NCBI GenBank assembly: GCA_023634235.1
Contig: JAMKCF010000004.1
Location: 23,940,527 to 24,004,526, forward strand
Direction of reading: 5' to 3'
DNA: 64,000 nucleotides
Origin: Pisaster brevispinus
Lineage: Eukaryota; Echinodermata; Asteroidea; Forcipulatida; Asteriidae
In this document: positions 24,127 to 39,600 of the stretch, one piece after another
Numbering within the stretch: position 1 is the first letter of the stretch
Layout of the letters: each line of letters starts with the position of its first letter
Program-made: the position numbers and the translations under genes
Notes under the pieces: model-generated
Told to the model about the DNA's origin: nothing
Databases searched by the model: none
The model's input: the letters and a program-made list of their open reading frames with translations, nothing else

Positions 24127-24621
24127 TTAAGTCTAGTCAACTCAAGTTATGCTCTCTCGAACTTGCTCTTAAATGTTGCTCTGTCCTTTGGAAAAACCTG
24201 TGTCCAGATCCTGTTTGACTTTATCAAAAAATTGATACCGAAAGAACATCATTTCACCTAAAAAATGTAAAATGTACAAGAAGTGTCATTTACTTTTTCA
24301 CAAATTTTGGTCATGACAAGTGAAAAAATGGTGATCCGACACAGTATCCTATTTAAAAAGGAGCGTCTCAAAAGTCGGAATAGTAGGAACATTCTTATTG
24401 GGTCAGATAAGTATTCCAGCGCGTGCGCATGGACTCTTACCATTAGACCGCTGGAACCTTCCATTGGAACGTTCAAAATACTAATGCGCGTATTCACATC
24501 ATGTGTGTACAATAACTGAAAAATAATCTGCTGATAATCTGACTATTTCTCTCTTTTTAGTGAGTGTGATTGAAGCCTGGGTTTTTGTGAATGACTATGA
24601 GGTGGCAGCTCACCAGTTGAA

Positions 24622-27600
24622 ATGGCTTATCTTCATGATATTTGTGTGGAGGAGATTGCCCTGGAAGGACTAGAAGGTAATCTAAGCACCTTACCAAAAC
24701 CACGGCTTCAGTTTAGGCTCTGGCCTCGGCTCTGTCTCTGACAGTTAAATTGAATGAGATATTGCCGAAAATCCGGCATGAATATGTCCACGCAGGAAGA
24801 ATAACCCCTAATAGGAATTTAGAAAATCTGAGAAACGTATCTGACAGTAAAGTTTCTTAGATTCAAATTTTGGGGCATAAAAACTTATATCTTTTTGCAT
24901 AACCACATTATTTCGAAGTGAAATGTTTCTCAAAATGCTTTTTACTACCGAAACCTGCTGTACTTTTAAGTTTTTTATTGCCATTAATTTTAAGAGTGAT
25001 TACCAAACGTATACATTCCCGTTAAACAGGGATCACCCCAGCTTGTTTGTGGTGTCGGCTTCAGCAACGGATCCCAAAGTTCTCCTTGGCACTGGACCCC
25101 AAATCCAAGCAGTTTCTGTGGAGCGGGATTGTTCCAAACAGTGATGTGGAGTTCTATCGTCTCCCAGAGCCCAGAGAGTTGCCCACATTCCACCACCAAT
25201 ATGTTACCGTCGACGAAGGAAGTGGGATTGTCATGATTGATGAGGAGGTGAAGATGCCTTCTTTTTACTTTTATAAGAGACTATAATCTCCCAACACACT
25301 CCCTGCGGGAAATTGCCTCCATGTTAAAAAATAAACTAGAATTCCTACTGCCTCAATAGTTTATGTAGGATGCCTACTGCTTCAATGCTTCAAAATCAAA
25401 CAAAATGAGTTGTGTGGGATCCCCTGTACATGTACTTTCAAGTACATTTTAGGTGTTTTATTTATTTATTGATTTCGGGTTTTTTGAAAAATGAAATATT
25501 TATTTATTATTACATGTCCAAGAGCACAATTATTGCAAATAACAGGATGAATAGGAAACAAGAAGAAATGTTCAGTTTAAGATGTGGGAGGAAAACCCTT
25601 ATAGGGAAAACCCACGCAATCAGGTAACAAGGACTGAAAACCCAGTCCACACGCAAGGCTCTGCTCTGAGGTGGGATTTGAACCGCGGTCCACAGAGGTG
25701 AAAGGGAGCGCAAGAAATCACTGAGCCAACCCAATCCCCTAAAACAAGAAAACATGGATGCAATTTTTTACAAATCTATTGTTGTCAAACATTGTCAAAT
25801 GTGCCTCAATCTTCCAAAACCATTTGAATCCTCGGCTGATTTTGAAGGACTCGAGTAGGTTAGGGTTTCACCGATTATGACTCAGATTCTTGTTGCATCA
25901 CATTTTTTATTCTACATTCATTCATAAATACCTGGGACAGTTTACCCATTTTGATTGGTCGAGAGGAGACCCTGTGATATGTTTATACGTGCAACATGAT
26001 TACATTCTAAGCCTGTTTTAACATGACCATGATGAGCTGATGACATTGAGTCAAATAATAATGGCTTCTTAATAGCGCTCATATCCGTCACTCAGTGACG
26101 CTCAAGGTGCTTCAACATTAATTTCCTGCAAGGTATGTTTGGCTTCGTTTGAAGTATGAGACCTACTCCTTTACATAGCACCATGTAATGGTTTACAAGG
26201 TGCTGTGGCGCAATATGCAGCCAATCAAACCAGGAACACCGGGGCGAACCCCTTCTCTTTTCGATAAGTGTACTGGGTTCTTTTACGTGCATTACACAAC
26301 ACACGGGGCCAACAGCTTTACGTCCCATCCGAAGGGCGAAGCAATAATGGTTAAGTGTCTTGCTTAAGGACACAAGTGTCACGACCGGGGCTCGAACCCA
26401 CACTCTGCTGAGTCGGAAACACCAGAGCTTGAGTCCGGTGTTCTTATTCGCTTGGCCACGACACGCCCAAACGAGTCAAAGAGGGCGCTATCAGATGATT
26501 TTGGGGAGCGTGCAAATATCACAGCCCAATTTTGTATTGTTAGGTGGCATATTTGGCTCACACAAGTTTGAAACTTGTGTGCAAAGCTTGAAACTTAATT
26601 GCGGAAGTTCAAAACATACGCGAGTAGATACTTAGCACTCAACACATGCATAGAAATTCAACACACAGTCGAGGTGAGTTGAGGCTAAACTGCCGGATTT
26701 CTTATAAACTGTTAAAGGTTTTTAGATGTTTTTAATGGAAAGGCATTCATTAATGGGAATATAAGAGAGGTGACTCAGTCTTAAACGCCCGTTTAAAAAC
26801 CTTGGAGGGTCATTGCCGTGCGATAAAGGCCCTCTCCTTGGTCTTGGTCCTTTATGGTACACCCACGACCCTGCAGGCTTTAATCAGGCATTTAAGACCT
26901 CGTCACCACTCTTTTATTCCGGCATTCAAAGTCTTGAATTTGCAATGTCCTTGAGGTTGTGCAAACTTTTTTTCCCCTCCGTTTCCCTGTAAACCTGTTC
27001 AGGTTACACGGAAGGACTACACTGTCAGTATCATCAATAGTGCAGAGAATGATGGGATACAGGGATCATGCCCCACCTTCAAGGAGAGAGTCAATGTCAG
27101 TCAAGAGGTCAGGGGTCAGGATGGAAGCAAGGTCATGACCTTAGGAGAAGTTCAAGAAAAGTAAGAATCACTTTCTTTTCAGTTCACGAAGGTGTATCAA
27201 ATACTGCTCTGGAATAATTTCAAAGAAAATACAAGTTAAGTGAAGGGAGCAATACATTTTTGTAAATTTATATTTGTTTATTTTTTCAGATGGGGTGATT
27301 CTCTTGTCATGGTGGCCAGTCCTGAGCTCCGCCACTCCACTTTAATGAGACCAAATGGCGATCCATCTGTGGAGCTACAAGACCTGAATTACTGCCTTCT
27401 GGAGTTCATCGGACGCCAGCGACATAACGGGATCAGTCAGGTGGAGCTTGCCAAAGCCTTCAAAATCACTCCGGTCTCTATGTTTCACTACGGCAAGGAT
27501 CTTGCAACACACAACTACATTGATAAACAGGTGAGACAGATTACATAATAATAATAATGCTAACAATACTTTACATTTTTATACTGCGCTTAATACTACG

Positions 27601-30600
27601 TTTCTATGCGCTACAGTATTTATCCTGCAAGGTATGCGGAGCTACTTTTTTGAAGTATGAGACCTATTCCTTTACATAGCACCATGTAATGGTTTACAAG
27701 GTGCTGTGGTGCAACATGCCGCCAATCAAACCAGGAACACCCGGGCGAACCCCGTCTCGTTATGATAAGTGCACTGGGTTCTTTCACACGGGACATGCAG
27801 CTTTTGTTCCGTCTGAAGGATGTTGGTCTTTTTTTTTAAGACCTGTTTTTTGTATTAATCTGAGCTTTTTAAATATTTGTATATTGCTGTTTTGCTATGA
27901 GAGTATTTAATTTTCTGCTGTTTTTGTTAATCCATGAAGAGTTTCAGACATAATGCACACAATGCACACAGGCGTTCAAATAGGTCTTGTCGAGAGAGCT
28001 CACCCAGATGAGAGGGCACAGGGACAGATGTGAGGGTAGATCTGTTATAGAAAGTGGCCCTTCTGGGAACAGCGAGGATCCTGAGAAAGACCCTTGAGAT
28101 CTAAGGCTACGGGGCATAACCCGACTTTTCCTGCACAAAGGAAAAATTTTATCTGTCTTTTGCATGCTGTGATAAAATGAAATAATAACAATAATAATAA
28201 TAACAAGAAGATGAAGTTGGATATAACATACTGAATTGTCTTATATTTTCCACCCAGAATTGTTGGTGTGAGACCAGTAAACGGACAATGAATTTCACCA
28301 TGCTGATGCTACATCGATTTTCATCCTTGGCCAACTACATCACCAAGGGCCGGTACCCGATGTTAGCCAGCCACATCACTGACTTCCTGGAGACTCGGCC
28401 CAAGAAGACGGCAAAAGTTCAGGTCATCAAGGATTTGGTGAAGAAGAAGTTCTCAACTTGGGTGAGTTCACAATCCTGAAGAGACTGCACTGGACGCCAG
28501 TAGAATCATGAAGTAAATTGAAGATACTCGGGTTCTGATGCATTAGCACCTAAGCTCCAACGTAAAAATCTTGCCGACCAACTGTCCATCAAAGATCCTG
28601 TTCAAAATTTGCGTTTCTTGTTCCCCAAACTCCTATTTTTAACCACTGAAATATATTTTTCTTTGCCCACCTGCGTCATTATTTTTACTGAACTTTGTGG
28701 AGCTTCTAGAGTAGTTTCCTTTGAAAATACCGTTGCCACAAGGACACCCTGACTTGACAAAGGAAAGACATAAAATGTTTTCATAATTACCATAAGGATT
28801 CGATGCTGTCATGAGAATATATCAGTAGGTACTCTCAGTGATTCGCAGAACCTCGGCCGTGAGCGATGGCCGATAATTTGCCGTGGTGTGCTGCAGGGTT
28901 CTCCCCAGGTATTATCAAAACTGTTGGGCATGTTTTCCAGTACCTGGTGTCCCACTTTGTACGGGTGAAGCGAAGCGTAGCACGGTAGGTTCATGCCTGT
29001 GCACTCTACACAATGGAAAGTGTGGATGGATGTTTTGGTCAGCTGTCCGGCTGCCAGCAAAAAATTGAGGGTGCTCTGAAGTTGTTGCAGTCATAATAAA
29101 CCGTCAGTCGTAAGTCAGTCGAGAACAATTTTGTGAATCGATGTGAAGTAGTTAACGATAAGTGTACTGGGTTCTTTAACATACATTAGACAACACACAG
29201 GACCTATGGCTTAACGTCCCACCTAAGTCAGGTGCACTAGAACGCTCGGCCATTACACTGTCATTGTAATAGTTACCATGAGAAAAACGGCTATTTCTAC
29301 TTTCTTAGTTATCATAGTTCTTGATCAACTACTCTCTATAATTATCAACACAATCAAAATCATAATCACCATGATCAGTCCGATCACCATGGATGAAACC
29401 ATTGTCTCCGACTCTTTGTCAACTACAGGCCTCAAAGAAGGACATCACGCCAACGTTCAAGAAGGTGTACCTCATGTTACAGAAGATGAAAGTGGTCCAG
29501 ATTGTGTACGCTAAAGGCAAATGTGATCAATTCAACAAGGTATGTGCAATGGACAAACAGCACCATTTCTTCATTCTCAACTTCAACTGATACTAAAAGA
29601 GCATTGAGTCAAAAATAGGACAGTTTAATACAAAATTTGGGTTCAGAGATTTCCGTGCTTGCATTTTATTATGAGAGTTTGTACGGGGAAGTGAAATCAT
29701 ACAGGTAGCCATGTGCAAGCAAACCATGAGATGAGACTGAGTGTGACCACAAAAAAGCATTTTGGTGGTACAGTGAAGAAAGAACCTACAGAGTCCATAT
29801 AGACCAAGATATTTACAAAATGTTGACCTTGTACATTCCGAAGCTCTTCCTGGCAGGCAAGATTTCAGCAATATTTTGTATCATAATTACCACATAAAAT
29901 TGAGAATTTTCAAAATAATGACTAATCGTTTAAAACAATGGCCTTAAGAGTTGTTATCATAAACAATTCTATAAAACAACACTCTCATTACTTTAATAAA
30001 CTTACCAGCACATATGCAAATTATTTGCAAAAAATTGCAAAATGCAATCACTGAGATAAAATGTATGCCTGTCCTGTATTAATAATTTGTCATCTTAAGG
30101 TACAAGTCTCTTCATGAAAATGGTGATGATTCGATCTCTCACTTTAGTCAAAGTGAAAAGAATCAGTGTTGAAACGGTGGCCCTGCGAGGTCAAAATATG
30201 ATCTTGCAAGGTCAAAACATGACCCTGCGAGGTCAAAACATGACCCTGCAAGGTCAAACCATGACCCTACAAGGTCATTCAGAAGAACGACCTTGGTTTT
30301 TTTTAGCTGAGCTTCTGATATCATGTTTTGTTCCCCCCTAAGGTCGACTCATTAAAACTTCTAAAGAAGATTCCCATTGAGAAAGAGGACCCAATAGAGG
30401 AGGAAATCAACGACGCATGTGAGTATTTCTTTGCCCTCTTAAACCAGAGAGTACAATCTTTCCATCTTCAGCTCTGATATTCTTCATGAAGTTGTTTTCA
30501 CTTCCTTGATGTTTTCATTCTCTAAGTTTGTTTATTGTCTTGAGTTACATGTATATCCCCGATGCAAATTTAACATCAAATTGTTGCGGTACCTTCTGCA

Positions 30601-33600
30601 AAAATAAAGGACTCAAACTGCCTCTAGCTACCATACCAGTCTTGGTTGTCTAGTGGTGAGATATCTGCTCTAGAATGGCAAAGGTCGTGGGTTCAAATCG
30701 GGAATGTACTGAGTACACAGTATGGGTAAACACACAATATTCTCTTGAGATGTTCAAATTTCGATTGTTAAAATTTTGTTGTTTATCACGCTGTGATTGA
30801 AATTTGTTTATGATAGTGAAAATAAACAAATTTGTTTTGTCTTAAATAAAAATGGTGTGTCATATATTTTTCTTTTTGAGCAGACGATCCCAGCGTAACA
30901 TCTGTTCTTGTAGCTGAACTCCCAGTGCAGTTTCAAGTCTACAACCTGATTGATCATCTACAGCATCGACCGGAAGGAATTAATACACACGTAAGTCAGC
31001 CTCGCTACCATGGGCAGTGTGCCATATTGACACCTCTCGTCACTAACCCCTGGAAGGGATGTGCTGAATAACTACGCTGATTGGCTACCTAAAGTGATTG
31101 CTTTGCGGGCAGGCTTGTTAAAAACTTTCGAGCGCCCTTATGGCGCTTGTAGGACGCTATAGTACGTGCGTGTCAAAATACAAGTATTATGACAGGATTC
31201 AATTTCAAATGAATCATTTTTACCCGGTCACCATAAACTGCATACAGTTAAGACATGTCTCAAAGAAGAATGAGGGGGGACCAGTTGCTCAATGACTTGA
31301 TGCCTTCTTTGCAGGTTACCTTACTTGCGCACATAAAGCGGATCAACCACAGGCTTAACTAAAATGTTTTATTTTGTATTAGCACATTTAAATTAAGCAA
31401 TACCAGGGGTTATGAGCGAGCGAAGCATGCTGGAATAAAAATGGTGGTCGAGATCGATCAGCCGTGGGAATGAGGTTGGAGGTAAAGTATACTTTTGGAT
31501 CATCTAATGATCATCCTAGATTCCTGAGAGCTCTCGAAGGTACAGCGGACCTGAGAATGTGTTGGCCCAGGTTCGAATCCCGGTTTTGGAACCCATTGCT
31601 TTGTCCAATCAGGAGTTCACACTCGAGGCCAAATCTGGGGTGCATTTTGTAAGAATGCAGTTCACCATAGGACCAGAAAAGTGTTTGAGCTTCAGTCATT
31701 GGTTAAATTTGTTCATGTGTTCGGTTGAGTCGCAGTGATGCAACTATTCCAAGCTTGGTTTCAAGAGGGCGGCTTCCACAAACTTAACACAAAATGTAAA
31801 TGGAATTTTTTTTACAAATTAAAAAAATCATGAAGCATACCAATCCAATAATGTTGATAAAATTGCAAAGATTAAGTTCCATAACACTTGAAAACAAAAT
31901 GAAGGCTGTATATTGAAAACATTACTCTTCAAGAGATGTACTTATGTCATGAATTGTTCCTGGTTTTTGACCTGCTTCAGCCAATGAATTTTACGCCAGA
32001 AACTTTGTTTGTTGTCAGGGTCGCCAAACACACCCGTGACAAAAGTTGTATTTTTTGTTTTAGGACATTAAAAGAATGTTGCAGTTGGATAAGACTAGTC
32101 TGAGGAGCATCACAGACAAAGCCCTGAGAGGTAACAACTTGATCACGTCTTACCTTACCGATGAAGGCAGGCAGAGAGTCAATAAGTAAGTATCAGTGTG
32201 GCCACTGAGGGCGCTGTGTCTGCCCATCCAAACTTTTTTTCTGCAGATGCGTGACTGCTCAAAATGAGAATAGTTCTTGTAATGACTATGGTTTTTGTTT
32301 TTGTTTAAAGTTCTTTGTAAGAATTTATGGCTTTCTTATCAAGTTCTTGTCATTCCGTTCAGTTCCAAACAAGTTCACCAGAAATTTTTTACAAAAAAAT
32401 ATCTTTTTGAAACAGCTTAAGTGCATTTAAAGAAAAATTATTAGGTTAAGTAGGGAGACTGCAAACATACGGCTAGATAGCCGGTTGGTAGAGCAAGGGT
32501 GCATAAATACGAAGGTCACAGTTTCGGATTCAATTCTAGTATTTGTCTGTTCACCCAAAATGAAATTAAAGGAACCCAATCGGTTTCTCTTGTGGTTTAT
32601 TACTGGAGATTTAATATTTAGTTAATCTATGTTTTTTTAACATTAGTTTTGCAGACCTGCCAACTCTCCGTGATTCTGCAGAAAGTTCCCTGATATTAAA
32701 CCAATCTTTCCATGGTCTAGTGAACAAGTTTGAAAATCTCCTTGATTGTGGAAACCTTTTCCCTATTATCGTGAATGTAATTCTAAATATCTGACGATCC
32801 TTGTACAAAATCACCATGTTACCTAATCTTTCACATTAAATATTCCACCATGTAGAAAATCTGGGTTTTTTTTATTCTCTTCAAGCTTAAGGTTTTTTTA
32901 GGAGAGAGAAATAGCTTCCGTCTTCTTATTCTTTTCTAATCACAAGAATATTATCCGCTTCTAAGATTTCAGACAACAGAGATGGCTGAGGAGGTGTTAA
33001 AGAAGAAAGTTCCTGATACGACGCCGTCCTCCTCAAAACGAAACTCTAAAGGTAGAAAAAAAAAAATTAAATACTTGTTTTTTCTTCTGACATTCGTATT
33101 CGAAATAAAATTATGTATGACTTTAGGTTAACAATCCCAAATCTCCATGAAATATACAACTTTACGTTTTCTTCCATTGAGCTGTGTAAAAAACTTGATG
33201 TCATTGGGTACATGATCTATGAATGGTCTGGTTTCTTGACTTCACCACAGATTCAACGCCTTCTAAGGCACTGCAGACTGAGAGGTATTCCATGCGTAGA
33301 CTGAAGATCCTTGACATGATAAAGAAGCACAAAGTACATGAAGGACGATTTGCCATGTTGAGGGTAAGTGGCACGGCGTGTTGTGACCGAGCCGTCAAGT
33401 GCACCGGACTCAAGCTCTCAGTATTCTGAGTAATTCGAGTGTGGGTTCGAGTCCCGGTCTCGACACTACTGTCCTTAAAGAAAGACACTTGACAACTATT
33501 GCTTTGTTCTTTGAATGGGGCATAAAGCAGTAGGTCCAGTGTGTTGTGTAATGCATGTAAAAGAACCCAGTACACCAATTGTTAAGAGAGGGGGCTCACC

Positions 33601-36600
33601 TTGGTGGTTCTTGTATAGTTGGCTGCAGATTGTACCACTTCACCTTGTAAACCCATACAAGGTGCTATAGAAATGGGTAATAAAACTCATCGAAGAATTC
33701 CGAAAAGGGGGAACTTTCAAATTTGTGTTCTAAAAAGTTTACCTCTTTTTTTGTTTTTTTGCAGTCAATAAGATCAGATGAGGCTGCGGAGGGGAGGACT
33801 GAGAAATGTGACAGGAAATCTGTTAGTAGGTAAGGTCACATGACAGGTCAGAGGTCATTGTTGTGAGTCAAATGAGGTCAGAGCAGGAAACCCAGAAATA
33901 TTTGGGATTATAACAAGTTTCATTTGGTCCCAAAGTGCCTGTGGATACAAGACCTTATGTTGACAAACAGGTCCCAATTTTATAGAGCTGCTTAAGCACA
34001 AAAAGTAGCTAAGCACAACAAAATTAAGCTTACCAGAATAAGGTTACCAGCCAAACTACCATGTCACATGTACAATCTGTGACTGGTATCCTGCTTATTT
34101 TTGTTAAGCAGAAAATTGTGAAGCAATATTTTCTGCCCAGCTTACATTTGAAACTATGAAATTCAACCAACAGTTTATCAAGCATCTTTGAATGAAAATG
34201 TATTTAAAATCCATTTCATACTTTCCTGTTATAAAAATATTCTTCTTTTTGATATTTTTAAACAGGATAATCGATCGTCTTGTGAAGGAAGGGCTTTGCA
34301 AATCTTTCTCTACAGTGGTCATGTCGGATGACGGAAAAAGCTCTAGAACAGTAAGTCATGTGATTGGGTGGCTGTAAGAGTCATGTGACATAATGTTGTT
34401 TTGTTATTTAGAAATAATTATTTTTCATCAAAAATGAAAATAGTATTATGGAGTTTGCTGAATGAAATATGGGGAAGTTGTTTTTTTATGATTGTTTTTG
34501 TTGAACAAATGGAGTATTTGAATGAATGCACTTTTCCAAAATTCCATCGCATTATGACAGTTTTTTTGTTTTTTTTAAGGGGCAATGTTTTAAAAAAAAT
34601 CAACATGTGCCCAGCATTCTCTCCTGAAGCTGCTTCTCATTGTATACACTGTAATTGTTTAGACATCTCTATTAACCAGTTTCCCCTCATGTAATCATAC
34701 TTGTCTGTCCAGTCCAGTGTCTGTCTATTTATTTCTCTCCTTGGCTGTCTGTCTTGTCCTAAGGCCTGATCTCTACAAGTGTCGACTTAATCAACCTTCA
34801 TACTCCTCTCTCTATTGTACTATTTACATGTCTTTGTTAATTGGTAATTTTACTTTGTTCTTTATTCTTGTATCAAGTTATAAACCACAAGGGAATCTGA
34901 CTGGGTAATTTTTACAGATGATTTTGGGTTGAACAAAAAAAAATTGATTAGAGCGGGATTTAAACCAAGGACCTCCAGTGTGATCCCTGGCTACACGGCA
35001 ACTAATGGTGGTATAGCTTCTGACTGGCACCCCTGAACAAAGATATTGACAAAAAAGGGAGACCGCCAACATAGGGCTCTTGTCAATTTTTCTTTGTTCG
35101 AGCCCAAATCGTTGTTTAAATTCTTGTAAGATAGTATGGGAATAAACATTTTCCTAAGTTAAATTTTGATTGGTTTCAAGGTGAACTTTATAACAGACAC
35201 CGATGTGGAACAGGACGACCCCCAAGTCTTGCATATTATACAACAAGTCAAGTTCCGGATAATCAACTATGTCAACCACTATCCTGTGTCAAACCATTCT
35301 AGGTGTAAAAAAAGCAAGCTGCAAGTGGTAAGTCTAGTCAATTTGAAATCTTGGGCGTGGGCCCATAATTCTCGGCTCCGTTGACCACAGATTTCTGTGC
35401 TTGCATTCGGTATGCGTTTGTGCATCTACCTTTTGCACAACTCTATTGCGGTTGCCAACCAATAGCGTGAATGTAATTTGCATATTCCGTGGGATGGGCT
35501 ATCAATAAATGTTGAATAATGTAGCAAAAGGTAAAAATGTACCCTGTATTCATGTTTTGATGAATGAACTCATCTTTTGTTTGAACAAAAGTAAGACCAA
35601 AAAAACACAAAACAAAAATAAGAAGGCGAACAGAAGTTAAGTTTAACAAATCTTGACATAATTTGTTTTTAAATCCCCTTGAAGAAATTGCCGCCGGTAA
35701 AGAGAAAATACAAGTCAAAGGCTAAGGTGCGGAAGAGGATCAGTCAATTTGAGACCCTCACACGACCCAGTGACGATGAGGTAGCGTCCTCTAGCCACAC
35801 TGCGTTATTGGATGATCAAGAGAAGGAAGACCAGGAAGGAACAGATAAAGAGATGCCAACTGAGGTAGGACACTAGAGGGAGCTGATTTTAGAAGAATTT
35901 TTTTTTTCTCAACCTCGTTACCAGTGGTGTACGATCTAACATTTTCTTTCCCAGAATGCCTTACTGGATCGTTACCCCTGAAAGTGCGACTTTGAAATAT
36001 CCAAATATATTGGATATTTTAATTGGTCCTGTGGTTGATCCATTAAAGAGACGCATCAAGTCATAGAGCAACTGGTCCCCTCTCATTCTCCATTGATCTT
36101 GTGATACGTCTAACTCTATGCAGTTTAGGGTGACCGTATAAAAACATGATTCATTTGAAATGTATTGCGTCAAAATATGTGCATTTTGACACACGGGCAC
36201 TGAGCACCCAACAAGAGCCGTACAAGCGCTCGAATGGTTTTAACAAATCTTACCTGTAAGAATCTACTAATTTCACTGAATTAACATTCCACGGTGACAT
36301 ACAATTTTTGGGTGGTGCGTTTTGGACACCAGATATTTTTTATAAATTTACGTCATTTAAGCGAAATAATTCAGCGCACAACGCTAAACATTTTTTGCAA
36401 TAGACATTTCAAAAATCCATTTTCTACACACAAGAATGCAGTTTGAACGCCATGATTTACTTCGTAGTCTGAATGGAAAAACCACACTTTTAACAGCAAT
36501 TAAGATTGACTCAGAGTGAATATCAGTCTTAGCTGTGAAATCAAACCCGGATTCTTTTCCGAGATCGCTGAACATCCTAAAAATAAAAAAAAATGATTAC

Positions 36601-39600
36601 ATTAACAGTTTCTTTTTCTCTTTTCCATTTTTGACAGAGACGTTTAATTACAAAAAAGAGCTTCTATGGCCACTTGCAAAAGATGGAGAAGCTAAAGGTG
36701 TTTCATACGTTCCTGTGGTACATTGTCTATGGCATGGTGAAACAAGAGCCTGCTGTTGAGGCCCCTCAGCCAGGTAAAAAAAGTGTTTGTTTTTTACAGA
36801 TCCAGATCATTGATCAAAGTATGTCTTTAGTAATTTCCAGTTGTTGAAACTTTGCATTGGGTGCTTGATACGGGGGCATGGTGTACCCCACCTATGGTGT
36901 CTTCATCGTGTGCTTGGAACCTCAGGAATTCTTTAGAGAAGCGGGGAAACAGTGCATTAAAGTATGGGTAAATTGGGGGTGATACTCTCTGCACCTTATC
37001 GGGCATGGTATCAAACTTTGCATGTTTAGTTACCAAAGGTATCAGAACTTTGACTGCATGTATTTACTACCTTTTAATATTTTTTTCTATTTTAACAGAA
37101 GCTCCAGTTAAACAGAGTGAAGTCATAACCATTAAACAAGAATTTGATGAGGACCAATTAACACCAGTAACAACAGAGCTCGATGAAGCGTGTCTGGAGA
37201 GAAGCCCAGGAAGCAGTCGACAGGGTACAGACAATCCGATTGGTCAATCGACAAACCAATCAGTCAAGCCAGTACAAATCGCTAACCAATCAGAGAGATG
37301 CTCTAATGGTGGGGCTGATGGAATGTTAATGGAGACAGAAAAGTTGGACGATGGTGATTCAGGATCAACTGCTAGTCAGACGCAAGGATGCCCCGAGGAA
37401 GTTTCTAGCACCAGGGGTAGACACAAGGGAGAGATCAGCACATCTTCACACCCTAAATCACAAACAGCACTCAGTCTCCTTGAGTCAATCCAACAGGGGA
37501 ACGTGCCAACAGAGACGGAATCCGACCAGTCAGGAAGCAATAGTGCCTCCTCGAATACGTCCCACAAACACAGCCCCATTTCAGTGGAGTCCCCAGATCC
37601 CCACCTAACTGCAAAGGTTGGTGCCACCACGAGCCGTAAGCCCGGCCCCGTTCCGTCAGACACACCAAATCCAACCCCCGTCCACTCCGCATGTGCCGAG
37701 AAGCACCGTGTGTATCTTGACGTCATGGACTGGCGGCGTTTCGTCCAGCCTTTGCCTCGATACCAGGACATCGCAGACGGCTGGTGCATACTGGGGGACG
37801 TGGTTCTGTCAATGCCAGTTGTGTTATTTTGCAAAGTTGTTCCACTGAGATATATGGTAGGAATAAAACGACTAATGTGATTGCAGTCATGAAAAGGAAA
37901 TATCGCCCGTAGTGTGCCGGCGGAATTTTTTTACACAGGACTCAAGAAGACACTAATTGTATAGTGCTTATCACACATCGATAACAGGATGAAACCAAAA
38001 CAAAATGCTTAGCCAGTTTGATTTCTCAGTAGTTCTTTGATTCATGACAAGCAAATATAACTTACTTAAGGGGTCTTGTCAAAATTAATCCAGGACAGGT
38101 AGTCAGATAACAATTCTCCAATGTCAATGTTTGGTTGCGTTTCCGTAGGACTGTATTTCTGCATGGTTTTACCCGCTGAAAGGTACTCAGTTCTCTGATG
38201 CACTTAAGACATGCCCTATACAATGTACCTACTGAGTGCTCTGCGGTTTGACTGGCTGATTAAATGTAGTATAAACAAACTTGCGGTTTTGTAGTGATCG
38301 GGAAGGTTTGGAGGTCATTCTATTTAACAGACAAGATCTGTAGTGTGATGTTTTAGTGAGACACTTGGAGATCCCCTGCTTGTTTTCCCAGTAGATAACA
38401 ATCTAAGTCTCTGCGGTTTGTAAACAAATGTGACCCCACGCACTTTGAACTTCTCCCACGTTTTCTCTGACACACAATTTCAAACAAGGTGAATTAACAG
38501 CGGATGAAAAACCTTCTGTTCGGTACTTATCCGCTGGTCGTCCTGGACCAATTTTTACAAGGTCCCTAACTTTTGGAGACCGGAACGGTCAGACTTCTGG
38601 GATGGCCTTCCACACAATGCTGTCGATCTAGCATGCAGCTCTTCATGTCCTGTCCAATTAAGCCCATATCTTCTGACAGGAATTTGATCCAATCCTTTCT
38701 AGGGTTACCTCTAGCTTTCTAGTATAGCCTACGGATTCTTGTTTTTGTAGGGCTTAGAAGGCACATACTTAGCCACTTTTAGTTCTCAGTAGTTTTTTTT
38801 ATACATTTGGCTCAATGTAGATCGACAAGCTGTCCGATTACCTCAACGACCCTGTCAAATCCCTGTGGTTGGTCAAAGATTTACCCCACAAGATACGAAG
38901 TCGACTCCTTGAAGGAAGGAGGTATCTCTCCTTCCTGACGAGGGAGGTTGATCGTCTAGCATCGATGGGACTGGCCATCTATACACCGCATCCAAACGAG
39001 GGCAAGGAGATGGTAAGTTGTACTTCATCAAATTTATATAGTCTGTACAAGTCTCGCGTGTATCGAAAATGAGAAAATAACTCTAAGGAAAGCTATTTTA
39101 CTATGAAGTCATTACTGAACAAAGGAACATTGACCAGAGCAAGATTTGAATTTGATTCTATGCTTAAGTATTAACATAACTTACCAGAGTCCTCTATTAT
39201 GTTTGGGTATAACATTTATGACCCCTTTTTATTGATTAATCATTTAATTATTTTAGGTAAACAACATATTTATAAATGTAAATATTAAGAAAAACCTCAT
39301 GTTTCTAACTCCTTCAGAAGAAGGGTTTTGAGTATTGAATCTAAGATCGCCCAAAAGAGAGATAAGTTAGACATCCACAACTGTAAGTGGCAAAGCCTCA
39401 GAGACATTTAACGACTTATTTTTTTTTTTTTGCATCTATGCTTAAACTGACATTGATTTACAGTCTTGTTTTTTATTCATCTAAAAAATGACTTTTTGTA
39501 ATCAACCCTGTGTAACTGCTTGACTGAAGAAAAAAAAAGTAAAAAAAGAAGAAAAAGATTTGAATCAGCTACCTGTGGATTAATAACACTAAGTACTTAT

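Larger units (their letters stand above)
20450..24621. other. Spacer between the divergent Nudix and GTF3C1 genes
   Basis: It holds a SINE (20812-21185), two TTAA-flanked transposons (22317-22797 and 23122-24126) and AT-rich single-copy-looking DNA. Promoters of both genes must lie here. Just before the GTF3C1 start, TCTCTCTTTTTAG at 24548-24560 looks like a 3' splice site, so the 5' UTR probably has an upstream non-coding exon. No further gene was seen. Confidence 0.5.

Noticed and set aside
37376..37834. 152-codon frame on the - strand
   Set aside because: It lies wholly antisense to GTF3C1 exon 17, which is conserved at its end and in phase with its neighbours.
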